Of a DNA stretch of 64,000 nucleotides, positions 1 through 8,807 are shown one piece after another; position 1 is the first letter of the stretch, and each line of letters opens with the position of its first letter. The translations under genes were made by a program, and so were the position numbers. The notes beneath the pieces were generated by a model. That model saw nothing but the letters and a program-made list of their open reading frames with translations. It made no database searches and was not told the origin of the DNA. The stretch spans positions 1-64,000 of the forward strand of contig NZ_JAKFHA010000044.1 in assembly GCF_021502675.1 (NCBI RefSeq), given 5' to 3'. The DNA is from Yinghuangia soli. GTDB taxonomy: Bacteria; Actinomycetota; Actinomycetes; Streptomycetales; Streptomycetaceae.

Positions 1-24
1 GGGTGTCCCGCCCCTCGACGAGGG

Positions 25-45
25 GGCTGCGGCTGCGGCTGCGGC
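25..45. repeat. short hexanucleotide repeat
   Basis: Degenerate GGCTGC units at the left edge of the window. No gene is supported in bases 1-151; the stretch lies beyond the stop codon of the secreted protein gene on the minus strand. Confidence 0.4.
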
Positions 46-151
46 TGTGTCTGGGTCTGCGTCTGTGCCTTGTCGGGCCGCGTCGGCCGACCGTCGCGGT
101 CGGCCGACGCGTACTGCTGCTGCCGGGCCCGTGGCGGGCGTCGGCGTCGGG

Positions 152-448
152 TCAGCAGGTCCGTCCGGTGTAGTACGCGCCCTGGATCTTGGACGCGGAG
201 CCGAGCCACTGCTGGCCCGGGCCGACGCACCGCTCGTAGTCGGGTGCCCACGCGACCTCGACGTGGATGACGATGTTCGAACCGTCGTCGGTGCAGTGGT
301 TGTAGAACGCGTCCGAGCTGGTCTCGAAGAAGCCGCACGGGTTGCGGAGGACGGGCGCGGAGGCGGCGCTCGCCGCGCTCACGCCCGTACCGGCGAGCAG
401 GAAGGCGGAGGACGCGAGGGCGCAGGCCATCAGGCGGCGGAGGTGCAC
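152..448 (-). CDS. small secreted Cys-rich protein, DUF6355-like
   Basis: A 98-residue exported protein. A GTG start at 448 is preceded by a GGGAG ribosome site six bases away. The first 30 residues form a signal peptide (basic VHLRR, hydrophobic core, Ala-rich cleavage region around SAASA). The mature part of about 68 residues has four cysteines, with CGFF, YNHC, CVGPG and a terminal AYYTGRTC. This pattern resembles the DUF6355 family of small actinomycete secreted proteins of unknown role; I rely on memory of that pattern. The four cysteines probably form two disulfides outside the cell. It is divergent from the amine oxidase gene, across a 453-base spacer. Confidence 0.72.
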   Translation of the reverse strand: MHLRRLMACALASSAFLLAGTGVSAASAASAPVLRNPCGFFETSSDAFYNHCTDDGSNIVIHVEVAWAPDYERCVGPGQQWLGSASKIQGAYYTGRTC

Positions 449-830
449 GAGGAACTCCCGGGTCGGAGAGGCGATGCATGCCGACCTGCGGGTCGGCGGC
501 GGGACACCGCACATGATTGCGACGGCGTACGCGGCCGGTCGACGCGGCGGCCCGACGTTCACCCGGTGCAGCGAGCGGGCGTACGCCATCCGGAGCAGTC
601 CGCGGCATGCACTGCCGCGGCGCCCGGTCGAAGGCGGTGTCGGGGCCGGGTCGGGCTGGACCGGGCCCGGGTGCGGCGTTGCCGCGACTGCCGCCTCGGC
701 TGCTGCCTGAGATGTCCCCGCGGACGCCGCCGCGGATCGCGCCGCGGGCGGGTTCGGCGGGTATGCCGCATGCGGGAAAAGTCCTTCGCGATGCGGGACG
801 AGTTCTTCGCGGCGACCGGCGGCAACACCG

Positions 831-860
831 TTGACAACGCTGATGGGTGGGCGCTTCACT
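831..860 (+). promoter_or_regulatory. promoter of the amine oxidase gene
   Basis: A perfect -35 TTGACA (831-836) is followed after 18 bases by TTCACT (855-860), about 40 bases before the ATG at 902. It is the only clear promoter seen in the 453-base divergent spacer 449-901. That spacer otherwise shows GC-rich DNA and a small CCGAC/GTCGG hairpin near 481-496, and no supported gene. Confidence 0.45.
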
Positions 861-901
861 GCCGAGCACTCGAAGCGGAAGTCGTCCCGGAGAGGGAGTA
901 C

Positions 902-2632
902 ATGGCCCCGAAACCCTCAGCATCGCCCCGCCGTTCGTTCACACGCCTGCGTGCCGCAAACAGGGTCGGCATCCCGGACCCGCTGCGCGCCGCGGTCTCG
1001 GTGCACCAGGAGGCCGCCCGACTCGGCATGCCGCCCGCGGAACTCGCCGGACTGCTCGGCGAACAGTCCAAGCAGCGCGCGCAACACGCAGCCGAGGCAG
1101 CGGAATCGACGCCGTCGCGCCGCCGGTTCCTCGCCGGGGCAGGGGCCGTCGCCGCCGCCGCGGCCATCCCTGTTGCCGCGGCAGTCCCGGCCCACGCGGC
1201 CGGCCCGACCGCCCCGCGCGTCGCGGTCGTCGGCGCCGGACTCGCCGGCCTGCGCTGCGCGCACAAGCTCTGGACCGGTCCGCGGCGCATCGCCTCGACC
1301 GTTTACGAAGCCGACACCACGCACATCGGCGGCCGCTGCTGGTCGCTGCGCGGCTTCTTCGCGAACGGCCAAGTCAGCGAGCATGGCGGCTCGTTCGTCA
1401 GCTCCGAGGACCGCGAGATGCTCGGCCTTGCCCGGCGCTACGGCATCGAGACCGAGGTCCACGCGGGCGGCGGGTTGGCCACCGGCGACTACATGTCGTG
1501 GATCAACAATGCGCTCTACACGACGTTCGACAGCGACCTCAACGCGTTCCTGCCGGCGATCAACGCGTCGGCGGAGGCCGCGGGATGGCCGCGCTACGAC
1601 GACTTCACGCCCGAGGCGCTGCGCCTCGACCGCATGTCGGCGCTCGACTACATGGCCGAGATCGGCCTCGACGCCCGTTCCTCGCTCGGCCAGTTCGTGC
1701 AGAGCCGCCTCTTGCAGAACGGCGGTGAGCCGTCGGAGAGTTCCGCCATCAACTTCGTCAGCTTCTTCGCCGGACCGCCGGCCGAGGCGGCGCCCACGGC
1801 GACCTCCACGGCCACGGCTGCGGGCGGCGACGGCGCGCCCGGCGGATTCGACGAGTGGTACCACCTCAAGGGCGGCAACGACCAGGTGGTCACCGGCATG
1901 GCCGCGGAACTGCCGTCCGGCTCGGTGAAGCAGGGGTACGAGCTCATCGCGCTGCGCCGCAACAGCAGCGGCAGCTACACCCTCACGTTCGACAACTGCG
2001 GCCGGATCGTCGACGTGGTGGCCGACCATGTCGTCCTGGCCCTGCCGTTCCGCACCCTTCGCAACGTCGACCTGAGCCGCGCCGGACTGTCCGGTCTCAA
2101 GCGGCAGGCGATCGCCACCCAGGGCATGGGCCACAACGCCAAGCTCGTCCTGCAGCTCGACCGCAAGACCTGGCCCGCCGCGGGCAGCAACGGCATCACG
2201 CTCACCGGCCCCGAGGGCTACCAGACCGCGTGGGACGGCTCGGTCGAACTCGGCGAGACCGGCGCCCCGGCCCTGCTCGTGAACTTCCCCGGCGGCAACA
2301 CCGCCCGCTACCGCTACACCGGCGCCGCACACGGGCCGGCGCCGTCAGCGGACGTGAAGTTCTTCCTCGACCAGATCGAGAAGCTGCTGCCGGGCACTCG
2401 GGCGGCGTACAACGGCCGTGCGTACGAGGACCATTGGTCGGTCGACCCGTGGCACTACGGCGCGTACCACTTCTACAAGGTAGGCCAGTTCACGGCGTTC
2501 GCCGGGTACGAGAGCGTCCAGGAGGGCGGGATCCACTTCGCCGGCGAGCACACCAGCGACTATGGCGCGACCCTGAACGCGGCCGTGGTGACGGGAGAGC
2601 GGGCCGCGGACGAGATCCTGCGGCAGGTCTGA
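902..2632 (+). CDS. Tat-exported flavin monoamine oxidase family protein
   Basis: A 576-residue FAD-dependent amine oxidase that oxidatively deaminates amines or L-amino acids to imine and H2O2. The ATG at 902 has a GAGAGGGAG ribosome site; in-frame codons upstream lack coding character. Residues 1-75 are a long N-region ending in a twin-arginine signal, SRRRFLAGAG, then an Ala-rich core and PAHAAG. The FAD Rossmann motif is VAVVGAGLAGLRCA (about residues 105-118). The C-terminal flavin-contact motif is IHFAGEHTSDYGATLNAA. The Tat signal implies folding with FAD in the cytoplasm before export. The exact substrate cannot be read from the sequence. Confidence 0.88.
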   Translation: MAPKPSASPRRSFTRLRAANRVGIPDPLRAAVSVHQEAARLGMPPAELAGLLGEQSKQRAQHAAEAAESTPSRRRFLAGAGAVAAAAAIPVAAAVPAHAAGPTAPRVAVVGAGLAGLRCAHKLWTGPRRIASTVYEADTTHIGGRCWSLRGFFANGQVSEHGGSFVSSEDREMLGLARRYGIETEVHAGGGLATGDYMSWINNALYTTFDSDLNAFLPAINASAEAAGWPRYDDFTPEALRLDRMSALDYMAEIGLDARSSLGQFVQSRLLQNGGEPSESSAINFVSFFAGPPAEAAPTATSTATAAGGDGAPGGFDEWYHLKGGNDQVVTGMAAELPSGSVKQGYELIALRRNSSGSYTLTFDNCGRIVDVVADHVVLALPFRTLRNVDLSRAGLSGLKRQAIATQGMGHNAKLVLQLDRKTWPAAGSNGITLTGPEGYQTAWDGSVELGETGAPALLVNFPGGNTARYRYTGAAHGPAPSADVKFFLDQIEKLLPGTRAAYNGRAYEDHWSVDPWHYGAYHFYKVGQFTAFAGYESVQEGGIHFAGEHTSDYGATLNAAVVTGERAADEILRQV

Positions 2633-2651
2633 CCCGCGGGCAGTGCGGGTC
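2631..2651 (+). terminator. hairpin at the end of the amine oxidase gene
   Basis: GACCCGC (2631-2637) pairs with GCGGGTC (2645-2651) around a seven-base loop. The hairpin overlaps the TGA stop and is followed by extremely GC-rich DNA with further palindromes up to about 2735. There is no T-run, as is usual in this group. Confidence 0.45.
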
Positions 2652-2797
2652 GGGGCGGGGGGCGCCCGGCGCCGGGCCGGGGCCGGCCGCGGGGCCCCGG
2701 CGGGGCCCCCCGGCGGCCGGAGCACCCCGGGCCTGTTCCGGCGGTGCCCGACTTTTGTTCAAGACCGGCGGCCGCTGGTCCGCGCACCATCGGCTGC

Positions 2798-3667
2798 ATG
2801 ACGGACACCGGTACCAACACCGACACCACCAACAGCGGCACGCATGCTGAACGCGATGCCCACGTGCACACCGCGCACGGCATGCACGTCGTCCAAGACG
2901 GCCCGCGCCAAGCCCCGCCCCTGCTCCTGATCCACGGCTCGGGCGTGGCCGGCATCTCCTGGCAGGCGATGATTCCCGCCCTTGCCGCCCGCCACCACGT
3001 CATCCGCGTCGACCTCCCTGGGTGCGGCCACTCCCCGCCGGCCGACTCGTACGAGGTCACCGACCAGGCCCGCCGCCTCGCGGACCTCCTCGACGACCTC
3101 GGCATCAGCTCCGCGACCGTCGTCGGGCACTCCAGCGGCGGGTACGCGGCCACTGCGCTCGCCGAGCGGCGTCCCGACCTCGTCGGACGCATCGTCCTCA
3201 TCAGCACCGGCCCGAGCGTGGACGCGCTGCTGCCGCAGCCGGCCGTCCTGCGCGTGCTCCTTGCACCGCCGTTCGGGCCGCTGCTGTGGCCGCGCCGCTC
3301 GGACGCCATGATCCGCAAGGGCATCAGCGCCACCGCCGCCCGTCCCGTGGAGATCTCGGACGCGGCGGTCGCGGAGCTGCGTCGCACCACGTACCGGACG
3401 TTCCGCCGGATCATCCGCGCGAACACCGCATACCTCCGGCAACAGGCCGTGCCCGAGCGCCTCGCCGGGCTCGGCATCCCGCTGCTCGTCGTGTTCGGCG
3501 GTGCGGACCCCCGCTGGGACCCGCAGTCCGCGCGCAGTTACACGGCCGTGCCGGGCTCCCGCATCGAGATGCTGCCCGGCGTCGGCCACGTCCCGCTCTG
3601 GGAGGCTCCGGATGCCACCGCCGCCCTGGTCCTGGAGGCCGCAGGAGGTCCGACGGCCGTACGCTGA
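2798..3667 (+). CDS. alpha/beta hydrolase
   Basis: A 289-residue alpha/beta-hydrolase-fold protein. The oxyanion region is LLLIHGSGVAG, the nucleophile elbow is VVGHSSGGYA, the acid is likely in VVFGGADPRWD, and the histidine is in GVGHVPLWE. The ATG at 2798 has no clear ribosome site, so a short or absent leader is possible. The AraC-type gene starts only five bases after its stop, so the two are probably one operon, with the regulator controlling the pair. The substrate is unknown; esterase, lactonase or haloperoxidase-like activity all fit the fold. Confidence 0.82.
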   Translation: MTDTGTNTDTTNSGTHAERDAHVHTAHGMHVVQDGPRQAPPLLLIHGSGVAGISWQAMIPALAARHHVIRVDLPGCGHSPPADSYEVTDQARRLADLLDDLGISSATVVGHSSGGYAATALAERRPDLVGRIVLISTGPSVDALLPQPAVLRVLLAPPFGPLLWPRRSDAMIRKGISATAARPVEISDAAVAELRRTTYRTFRRIIRANTAYLRQQAVPERLAGLGIPLLVVFGGADPRWDPQSARSYTAVPGSRIEMLPGVGHVPLWEAPDATAALVLEAAGGPTAVR

Positions 3668-3672
3668 AGGGC

Positions 3673-4569
3673 ATGATGACGGCGCCGCCACCCGAGCGCG
3701 AGCCCGGCAACGCCGCTGCCATCGGGGCGGCCCTCGACTGGAGCAATGTCGAGGTGGCCGTCCCGCCCCCGACGCCGCCGCTGCGCATCCCCGGCGTGTC
3801 CATGGCCGGATTCCGCCAACTCCGCCCGAAGCAGGGCGAGATCACGATGGTCGCCCATCCGTCCATCACGCTTCTCCTCGACCTGGGCGACGGCGATCCG
3901 CTCCTCTGCCGAGACGGCGCCGCTTCCCGCCGGGGTAGCGTGGCCATCGGCCTGCTCCCCGGCGACCTCAGCTTCCGCGGGTGCCTGGACCAGGGCCTGC
4001 AGATACGCCTGACTCCGATCGCCGCAGCCGCCGTCCTCGGCGGCCTGTCCACCGAACTCACCGGCTCGGTAGCTTCCTTCGCCGACGTCTGGGGCCCGGA
4101 TGCCGGCCGTCTCCACGCCACGCTGCGCGCCGCCGCCACCTGGGACGAGCGCTTCGCCCTCGCCGCGTCCGCGCTGCGCCGCCGCATCGCGGCCGCCCGC
4201 CCGCCGGTCGACGCCGAGGTCGCCTACACCTGGCAGCGCACCCTCCGCACCGGAGGCCGCCGCCGCATCGAGACCCTCGCCGATGACACCGGCTGGAGCC
4301 GTAAACGCCTCTCCGCCCGCTTCGCCGCCCAACTCGGGGTCACCCCCAAGCGCGCCGCCCGCCTGGTCCGCTTCGACCGCGCCGCGCATCTGCTGGCCGC
4401 CGGGCATACCGCCGCCGACACCGCCGCCCTCAGCGGCTACGCCGACCAGCCCCACCTCCACCGCGACGTGAAGTCATTCACCGGACACACCCCGGCCGCG
4501 CTGGCCGCGGCGCCCTGGCTGTCCATCGACGCCACCACCTGGCCGACGGCTCCTGCCGACGCGCGTTGA
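3673..4569 (+). CDS. AraC family transcriptional regulator
   Basis: A 298-residue protein with an N-terminal cupin-like sensor region and a C-terminal double helix-turn-helix. The AraC signature is visible as IETLADDTGWSRKRLSARF, then LLAAGHTAADTAALSGYADQ and HRDVKSFTGHTP near the end. Two start codons lie in tandem (3673 and 3676), with GAAGG just upstream suiting 3676. It follows the hydrolase gene by five bases and is probably translationally coupled to it. It is convergent with the secreted protein gene beyond, and a long hairpin separates them. Confidence 0.85.
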   Translation: MMTAPPPEREPGNAAAIGAALDWSNVEVAVPPPTPPLRIPGVSMAGFRQLRPKQGEITMVAHPSITLLLDLGDGDPLLCRDGAASRRGSVAIGLLPGDLSFRGCLDQGLQIRLTPIAAAAVLGGLSTELTGSVASFADVWGPDAGRLHATLRAAATWDERFALAASALRRRIAAARPPVDAEVAYTWQRTLRTGGRRRIETLADDTGWSRKRLSARFAAQLGVTPKRAARLVRFDRAAHLLAAGHTAADTAALSGYADQPHLHRDVKSFTGHTPAALAAAPWLSIDATTWPTAPADAR

Positions 4570-4637
4570 CGCCCGCGCCCTCGGCCACGGTGGCAAGTTG
4601 CGTCAGATGCCCGCCCCGCAGCGTCGCCGACGGCGTA

Positions 4638-4684
4638 CCGTGCGCGTATTGCGGGTGGGTTGGCGGCCCGCAATACGCGCACGG
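4638..4684. terminator. strong bidirectional terminator hairpin
   Basis: An 18-base perfect inverted repeat: the left arm at 4638-4655 begins CCGTGCGCGTATTG, the right arm is at 4667-4684, and the loop is 11 bases. It lies between the stop codons of two convergent genes (4569 and 4717), so it can end transcription from both sides. Confidence 0.75.
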
Positions 4685-4716
4685 TCACTCACCGTTCCAA
4701 GCTCGGCCCGCGACCG

Positions 4717-5109
4717 CTACGGGTGCAGCTGCCGCCAGCCGCTGCAGCTTCCCGACTGGGCGCACATGCGGACGGACACCTCACCGTTGACGTGCGGCAG
4801 CGTCCCGAGCGGGCCGTTGAACGGGCCGACGGTCTGGCCGCAGGTGTAGCCGGCCGTGGTGAAACGCTTGGTGCCGGAGCCCTCGACGTAGATCTGCAGC
4901 GACGTCCACTGGCTGTTGCAGTCCGTGTCCTTGACGAAGATGCTCTGCGCCCGGACGGCGGTACCGTCGACCACCACGGTGCCCCACGCGTTGCCGCCCC
5001 CGCCGTACTCGTCGAACCAGTGCCCGCCCTGCCCGGCCGCCGCCGGCTGGGCAACGAGCGCAACGGCCGCCGCAGCAGCCCCGGCCACCATGGCCAACTT
5101 CCGGATCAT
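4717..5109 (-). CDS. small secreted protein of unknown function
   Basis: A 130-residue protein with a clear Sec signal peptide (MIRKLAMVAGAAAAAVALVA, cleavage after QPAAA). The mature part is Gly- and Trp-containing, with four cysteines (DCNSQW, YTCGQT, MCAQSGSCSGW) likely paired as disulfides. A GGGGG ribosome site precedes the ATG. I do not recognise the family with certainty; it resembles other small exported Cys proteins of streptomycetes. No genes sit in the 212 bases between it and the next minus-strand gene. Confidence 0.75.
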   Translation of the reverse strand: MIRKLAMVAGAAAAAVALVAQPAAAGQGGHWFDEYGGGGNAWGTVVVDGTAVRAQSIFVKDTDCNSQWTSLQIYVEGSGTKRFTTAGYTCGQTVGPFNGPLGTLPHVNGEVSVRMCAQSGSCSGWRQLHP

Positions 5110-5321
5110 GCGAGATCCCCCTGTCCTCCGACAACGCCTGCCGACGATTCATGACCGGCACCGGCACAAACCCCGGCGCCGGACCCATCGTTGGCGCCCG
5201 GCAACTGCCCCGTCACCCACTTTCGACCTGTACCGAAACGCCACCCGAAGCCTCCGGTTCCGGTTGCCACCGGGTGCGGAAGCCGAGTCCGGTGACCAGT
5301 GCAGGTACGCGGCCTTGGGGC

Positions 5322-5825
5322 CTACACCGGCACCGGATACCAGCGGCGATGCACCCACGGCTCGACAGCGAGCACGCCCACCCCGCCCACCGCCATGACC
5401 GCCGCGGCCGGCAGCGAGACCGATCCGGCCAGCGCCACGCACGCCGCTACCGCGACCGGCCGCAGCATGGTGAGCGGCCCCAGTCCGGCGACGACCGCCA
5501 GAGTGCCGAGTCGGAACGGCCCGCCGAAGTAGCAGAGCAGTGCTGCACCGACGACCGCCGCGTACGGGACGAGCACCCACAGCGCGCGACCGGCCGCCGC
5601 GTCCAGGTCCCGGTACGCGGCATCGGGGTCTGCGGCGGCGAGCAGGATGCCTGCCGCGCACAGCAACGCGACGCAGGCCAGGGCCACCCCGGCGGTCAGC
5701 CCGCGGAGGGCGGCCCGGCGGATCGCGGGCCGGCGGCGGATCCGGGCGTCGCGTCCGGCGTAGGCCCGGAACCCGGCGAATGCGGCGTCGGCGAGGGCGA
5801 TGAGCAGCAGCAGCGCGCTGTTCAT
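5322..5825 (-). CDS. polytopic membrane protein
   Basis: A 167-residue protein with about four or five hydrophobic helices (residues 1-22, 37-60, 78-98, 103-150) and a basic cytoplasmic loop, RDARIRRRPAIRR. Its ATG overlaps the TGA of the upstream methyltransferase gene (ATGA), so the two are translationally coupled. That suggests the enzyme and this membrane protein act on the same, perhaps lipid or prenyl, substrate. No known family is recognised. Confidence 0.72.
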   Translation of the reverse strand: MNSALLLLIALADAAFAGFRAYAGRDARIRRRPAIRRAALRGLTAGVALACVALLCAAGILLAAADPDAAYRDLDAAAGRALWVLVPYAAVVGAALLCYFGGPFRLGTLAVVAGLGPLTMLRPVAVAACVALAGSVSLPAAAVMAVGGVGVLAVEPWVHRRWYPVPV

Positions 5826-6763
5826 CGCGCCCCGGCCAGGCGGCGCGCGGCGCGGCCCAGTCCGGCCCGGAACGGTTCGACCAGGCCGGGCCGTACGCCC
5901 AGCACCGGGCGCAGCGTCGTACAGAAGGGGTTGCTGCGTTCGCGCGGTTCGAAGACCAGCGGCACCAGCGGCGCGGCCGCGGACGCCGCGGTCAGCAGCG
6001 TCGCGTCGTCGTGCGCGCGCCGGGCGGACATCACGCCGTCGTGCCGCCCGAGCGGGTCGCGCATCCGGGCGCGGTGGAACATCCACGCGCCGATCGGCGA
6101 CAGCGCCGTCGTGGCGATGTCGTAGTGGCAGAACGCGGCGGTGTCCGGCCCGGCCTGCGCCGCGAAGAACGCCGGCAGGTCGGGTCCGCGGAAGTGGTGC
6201 AGCAGCCCGGTGGAGACGAACACGGTCGCCGGTACATCGAGGCGGAACGCGTCGGCATGCACGAACCGGCAGCGCAGCCCCTCCGCGTCGGCGAGCCGCT
6301 GCGCCTCATGGACCAGCGCGGCGTGGAGGTCGACGCCGATCAGGTCCACGTCGTCGCCCAGGATGTCGTGCGCGGCCAACCAGCGGACGAGGAAGCCCAG
6401 CCCGCAGCCGACGTCCACGACGCGTATTCGGCCGTCGGGGAGCGGATGGCCGGCGCGTACGGCAGCGATCAGCGGCCGCAGCAGTTCGGCGAGGCGGTCG
6501 CCGATCCGCAGTTCCTGACTGAGGCGCTGCAACTCGGTGTGGACGGCGATCAGGCGGGCGTCGACGGCGGCCTCGTCCAGGATCCCGCCATCGCGTACCG
6601 GCACCGAGCGCAGCAGCCGGACCCCGCGGGAGTCGCCGGCCGCGGCGAGGCGCCGCTCGGCATCGGCCCGGACCACCGGCACCCGGGCAAGGGTGGCAGG
6701 GTCGTGGGCGACGAGCAGGTCGGACACTTCGAGCAGCGGCACCCGGACACGGTACGTCAGCAC
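5822..6763 (-). CDS. class I SAM-dependent methyltransferase
   Basis: A protein of about 313 residues with SAM-binding motif I VVDVGCGLGF, an acidic strand end LIGVDL, and a HADAF/STGLLHHF motif region typical of small-molecule methyltransferases. An N-terminal helical region of about 100 residues precedes the Rossmann core. A GTG at 6763 is chosen because upstream codons would run into the divergent DUF5954 gene; GTG 6742 is an alternative. It is coupled by ATGA to a membrane protein. The methyl acceptor is unknown. Confidence 0.78.
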   Translation of the reverse strand: MLTYRVRVPLLEVSDLLVAHDPATLARVPVVRADAERRLAAAGDSRGVRLLRSVPVRDGGILDEAAVDARLIAVHTELQRLSQELRIGDRLAELLRPLIAAVRAGHPLPDGRIRVVDVGCGLGFLVRWLAAHDILGDDVDLIGVDLHAALVHEAQRLADAEGLRCRFVHADAFRLDVPATVFVSTGLLHHFRGPDLPAFFAAQAGPDTAAFCHYDIATTALSPIGAWMFHRARMRDPLGRHDGVMSARRAHDDATLLTAASAAAPLVPLVFEPRERSNPFCTTLRPVLGVRPGLVEPFRAGLGRAARRLAGAR

Positions 6764-6875
6764 CGCGCAGCCGCCGCAACGTATACCGAGCCGCGCGGCC
6801 GGGGGCGTATCGGATCGGACAGTAATCCCCCAAGGCAGCTGCGCACAGTGCTGCTCCGCGCACACAATGTCGACC

Positions 6876-7904
6876 ATGGGTGGAGACGTGGGTGGGGAAG
6901 AGGAGCCGGTGCTGCCGCCGTGGGTCACGTTGGTCCGGCGGCCCGAGCATCCCGTGGAAGCCGCCGTCGAGGCGGACGCGCGCGACGCCGCCCAGCGGTA
7001 TGGCCACTACGTCATCCGCGGCCCCCTCTTCGGGCTCGCCGTGCAGACGCCGGACGACGGGCCCGGCTGGCGCATCCTGCAGTCCATCACCAGCGGCGAC
7101 GCGCAGTCCGTCCGCGACTCGCTCCTGTCGGTGCTGTGGTTCCGAGCCAAGGACGAGGCCGACGACGTCGCCCAGCGCCGCGAACTCCTCGCCGCCGTCG
7201 GGCGCTTGGAGACCGAGAAGGTCGACGCGCTCACCGCCGTCGGAGTCCGCTACCGCGTGGTCCGCGCCGACGAATTCGTCCGCCTGGACGCGGGCAGGCC
7301 CGAGGCACCGCGCCCCACCGACCCGGAGCCGGCCGAAGCAGACTGGGGCACCCAGCGGCACGGCCCTCCGCTCGACGAAGGCTTCGTCATCGACCCGGCG
7401 CTGCCCGTCACGCCGATGGAGGCCGCGGAGCGCTTCGCTATGGGCGACCTGCACTACGCCGCCCAGCGCTACCCGCCGGACGTCCGCGCCGACTCCGCGG
7501 AGGCGCTGCACACCCACCCGGGGGTCGTGCTGCTCCCGCCCGCGTTCGGCATCCTGCAGCGCACCGAGGATGGCTGGGCGCCCGTCACCGGTCCGCAATC
7601 CACCCCGCAGGAGGCCCGCAAGCAGCTGCACTTCCTCCTGGACTGGCTCTGGCCCCGCATGCCCGCCTTGGGCGGCGCGCACCCCGACGACTACGCCCCC
7701 GCGGCCGCCGCGCTGCGCAAGGAACCCCGCTCCCACAGCTACGAGTTGCTCGGCCGCCAGTTCCTCGTCACCCGCATAGGCCGCGTCGTCCGCATAGGCG
7801 ACGCCGGCCCCGAAGGCCCCCGCCCGTCGGACATCGACGCGACCGACCCGATGGAGAGCCCGCACCCGCCCATGTCCGACGACGGCACCGTGCATTACGA
7901 CTGA
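6876..7904 (+). CDS. DUF5954 family protein
   Basis: A 342-residue cytoplasmic protein. The N-terminal stretch (PVEAAVEADARDAAQRYG, then IRGPLFGLAVQ) and the later WRILQSITSGDAQSVRDSL match what I remember of DUF5954, a streptomycete family of unknown function. The start is uncertain: ATG 6867, ATG 6876 and GTG 6888 are all in frame. CACAAT placed seven bases before 6876 fits a leaderless promoter. It is divergent from the methyltransferase gene and followed by a lipoprotein gene. Confidence 0.75.
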   Translation: MGGDVGGEEEPVLPPWVTLVRRPEHPVEAAVEADARDAAQRYGHYVIRGPLFGLAVQTPDDGPGWRILQSITSGDAQSVRDSLLSVLWFRAKDEADDVAQRRELLAAVGRLETEKVDALTAVGVRYRVVRADEFVRLDAGRPEAPRPTDPEPAEADWGTQRHGPPLDEGFVIDPALPVTPMEAAERFAMGDLHYAAQRYPPDVRADSAEALHTHPGVVLLPPAFGILQRTEDGWAPVTGPQSTPQEARKQLHFLLDWLWPRMPALGGAHPDDYAPAAAALRKEPRSHSYELLGRQFLVTRIGRVVRIGDAGPEGPRPSDIDATDPMESPHPPMSDDGTVHYD

Positions 7905-8021
7905 CGGCAGGCCACTGGAGAAGCTGCGGTGCGCGCTGCCGCGTGCGCCGAGCGAGCCCCCGGGAACTTCAAAAATCGACAAAGCTACGATGGGCCGCCG
8001 CTCCGCCATGGAAGGCCCAAA

Positions 8022-8738
8022 GTGCATCGATCCGCCGTCGCAGCCGCCGTCGCGTGCCTGCTTGCCGTGCCCTTCCTCGGCGCTTGCGGCGATGACGGAA
8101 AGCCCGCGGCACACACGCAGTCGCCTCGCGAGGTCGCCCGGCAGCTGGAGGACGTGATGTCGTCTTTCCGGACCATGACCACTCGAGCGGTGCTGGTCGA
8201 TGACGAAGGCACCGGCCTGGAACTCCACGTCGACGCGGAGTACCGCGCGTCCGGGCAGCCGGGCCGCACCATGCGGCTGACCGGGGCCGGCCTCGCCGGT
8301 GAGCTCACCGTCCGGGACAGCACCGTCTTCGGGCGCGGGAACGGCAGATTCTGGGAGGCGGCCGTCGGCGAGCAGGCCGCAGGGAAGATGCCTGCGGAGG
8401 TCCTCGCCGGGCGTGCCGCCGAGGTGCCGGCCGAGGAAGTGGTGCTGGGACGCTTCGAGCTCCGCCTGGATCCGGTCTCCTACTTGGAGAACGACGCCTT
8501 CACCTGGTCGCTCTCGGCCTCCGCGGACGGCTCCCGGGAGCTCGTCGGATCCAGCGCCTGGGGGAACGTGGCGTTCACCCTTCCCGCACGGCCCGGTCCT
8601 CTCTTCCCGTCGGTGATGACCGTGGACGGGCTCGACCGGGTGAAGGTGGAGTTCCGGGAGTTCGATACGGCCGTGGATCTACCGGCGGAACCGGACGACG
8701 CGGTCGACCTGACCGCATCGGACATCTGGGCCGACTGA
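8022..8738 (+). CDS. putative lipoprotein
   Basis: A 238-residue exported lipoprotein. A GTG at 8022 follows GGAAGG by six bases. The signal peptide ends in the lipobox FLGAC with Cys22 as the lipidation site. The mature part (RQLEDVMSSFRTMTTRAVL, then beta-rich segments and YLENDAFTWSLSASADGS) looks like a single beta-sandwich or half-barrel domain, as in LppX/LprG-type lipid-binding lipoproteins. That comparison is only structural intuition. It is convergent with the Lrp regulator gene. Confidence 0.74.
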   Translation: MHRSAVAAAVACLLAVPFLGACGDDGKPAAHTQSPREVARQLEDVMSSFRTMTTRAVLVDDEGTGLELHVDAEYRASGQPGRTMRLTGAGLAGELTVRDSTVFGRGNGRFWEAAVGEQAAGKMPAEVLAGRAAEVPAEEVVLGRFELRLDPVSYLENDAFTWSLSASADGSRELVGSSAWGNVAFTLPARPGPLFPSVMTVDGLDRVKVEFREFDTAVDLPAEPDDAVDLTASDIWAD

Positions 8739-8757
8739 GGGCTCTGCGTCCCGGCCG

Positions 8758-8803
8758 CGGACCGCCGCCCGGATCGCCCGGTGCGAGCCGTGGCCGCGGT
8801 CCG
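8758..8803. terminator. possible terminator between convergent genes
   Basis: CGGACCGC (8758-8765) and GCGGTCCG (8796-8803) are perfect complements separated by 30 bases. They fill the 69-base gap between the lipoprotein gene and the convergent Lrp gene. Confidence 0.35.
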
Positions 8804-8807
8804 GTGT

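Noticed and set aside
47-901. Long N-terminal extension of the amine oxidase reading frame
   Set aside because: It lies upstream of a good ribosome site at 902, overlaps the secreted protein gene on the other strand and lacks coding character; a Tat signal follows the 902 start closely.
917-2332. Open frame of 471 codons on the minus strand inside the amine oxidase gene
   Set aside because: Antisense openness is expected in very GC-rich genes; composition is Arg/Gly/Ala-rich without a family pattern.
6306-8228. 640-codon minus-strand frame over the DUF5954 gene
   Set aside because: No start signal, crosses several real genes and has Arg/Gly-rich filler sequence.
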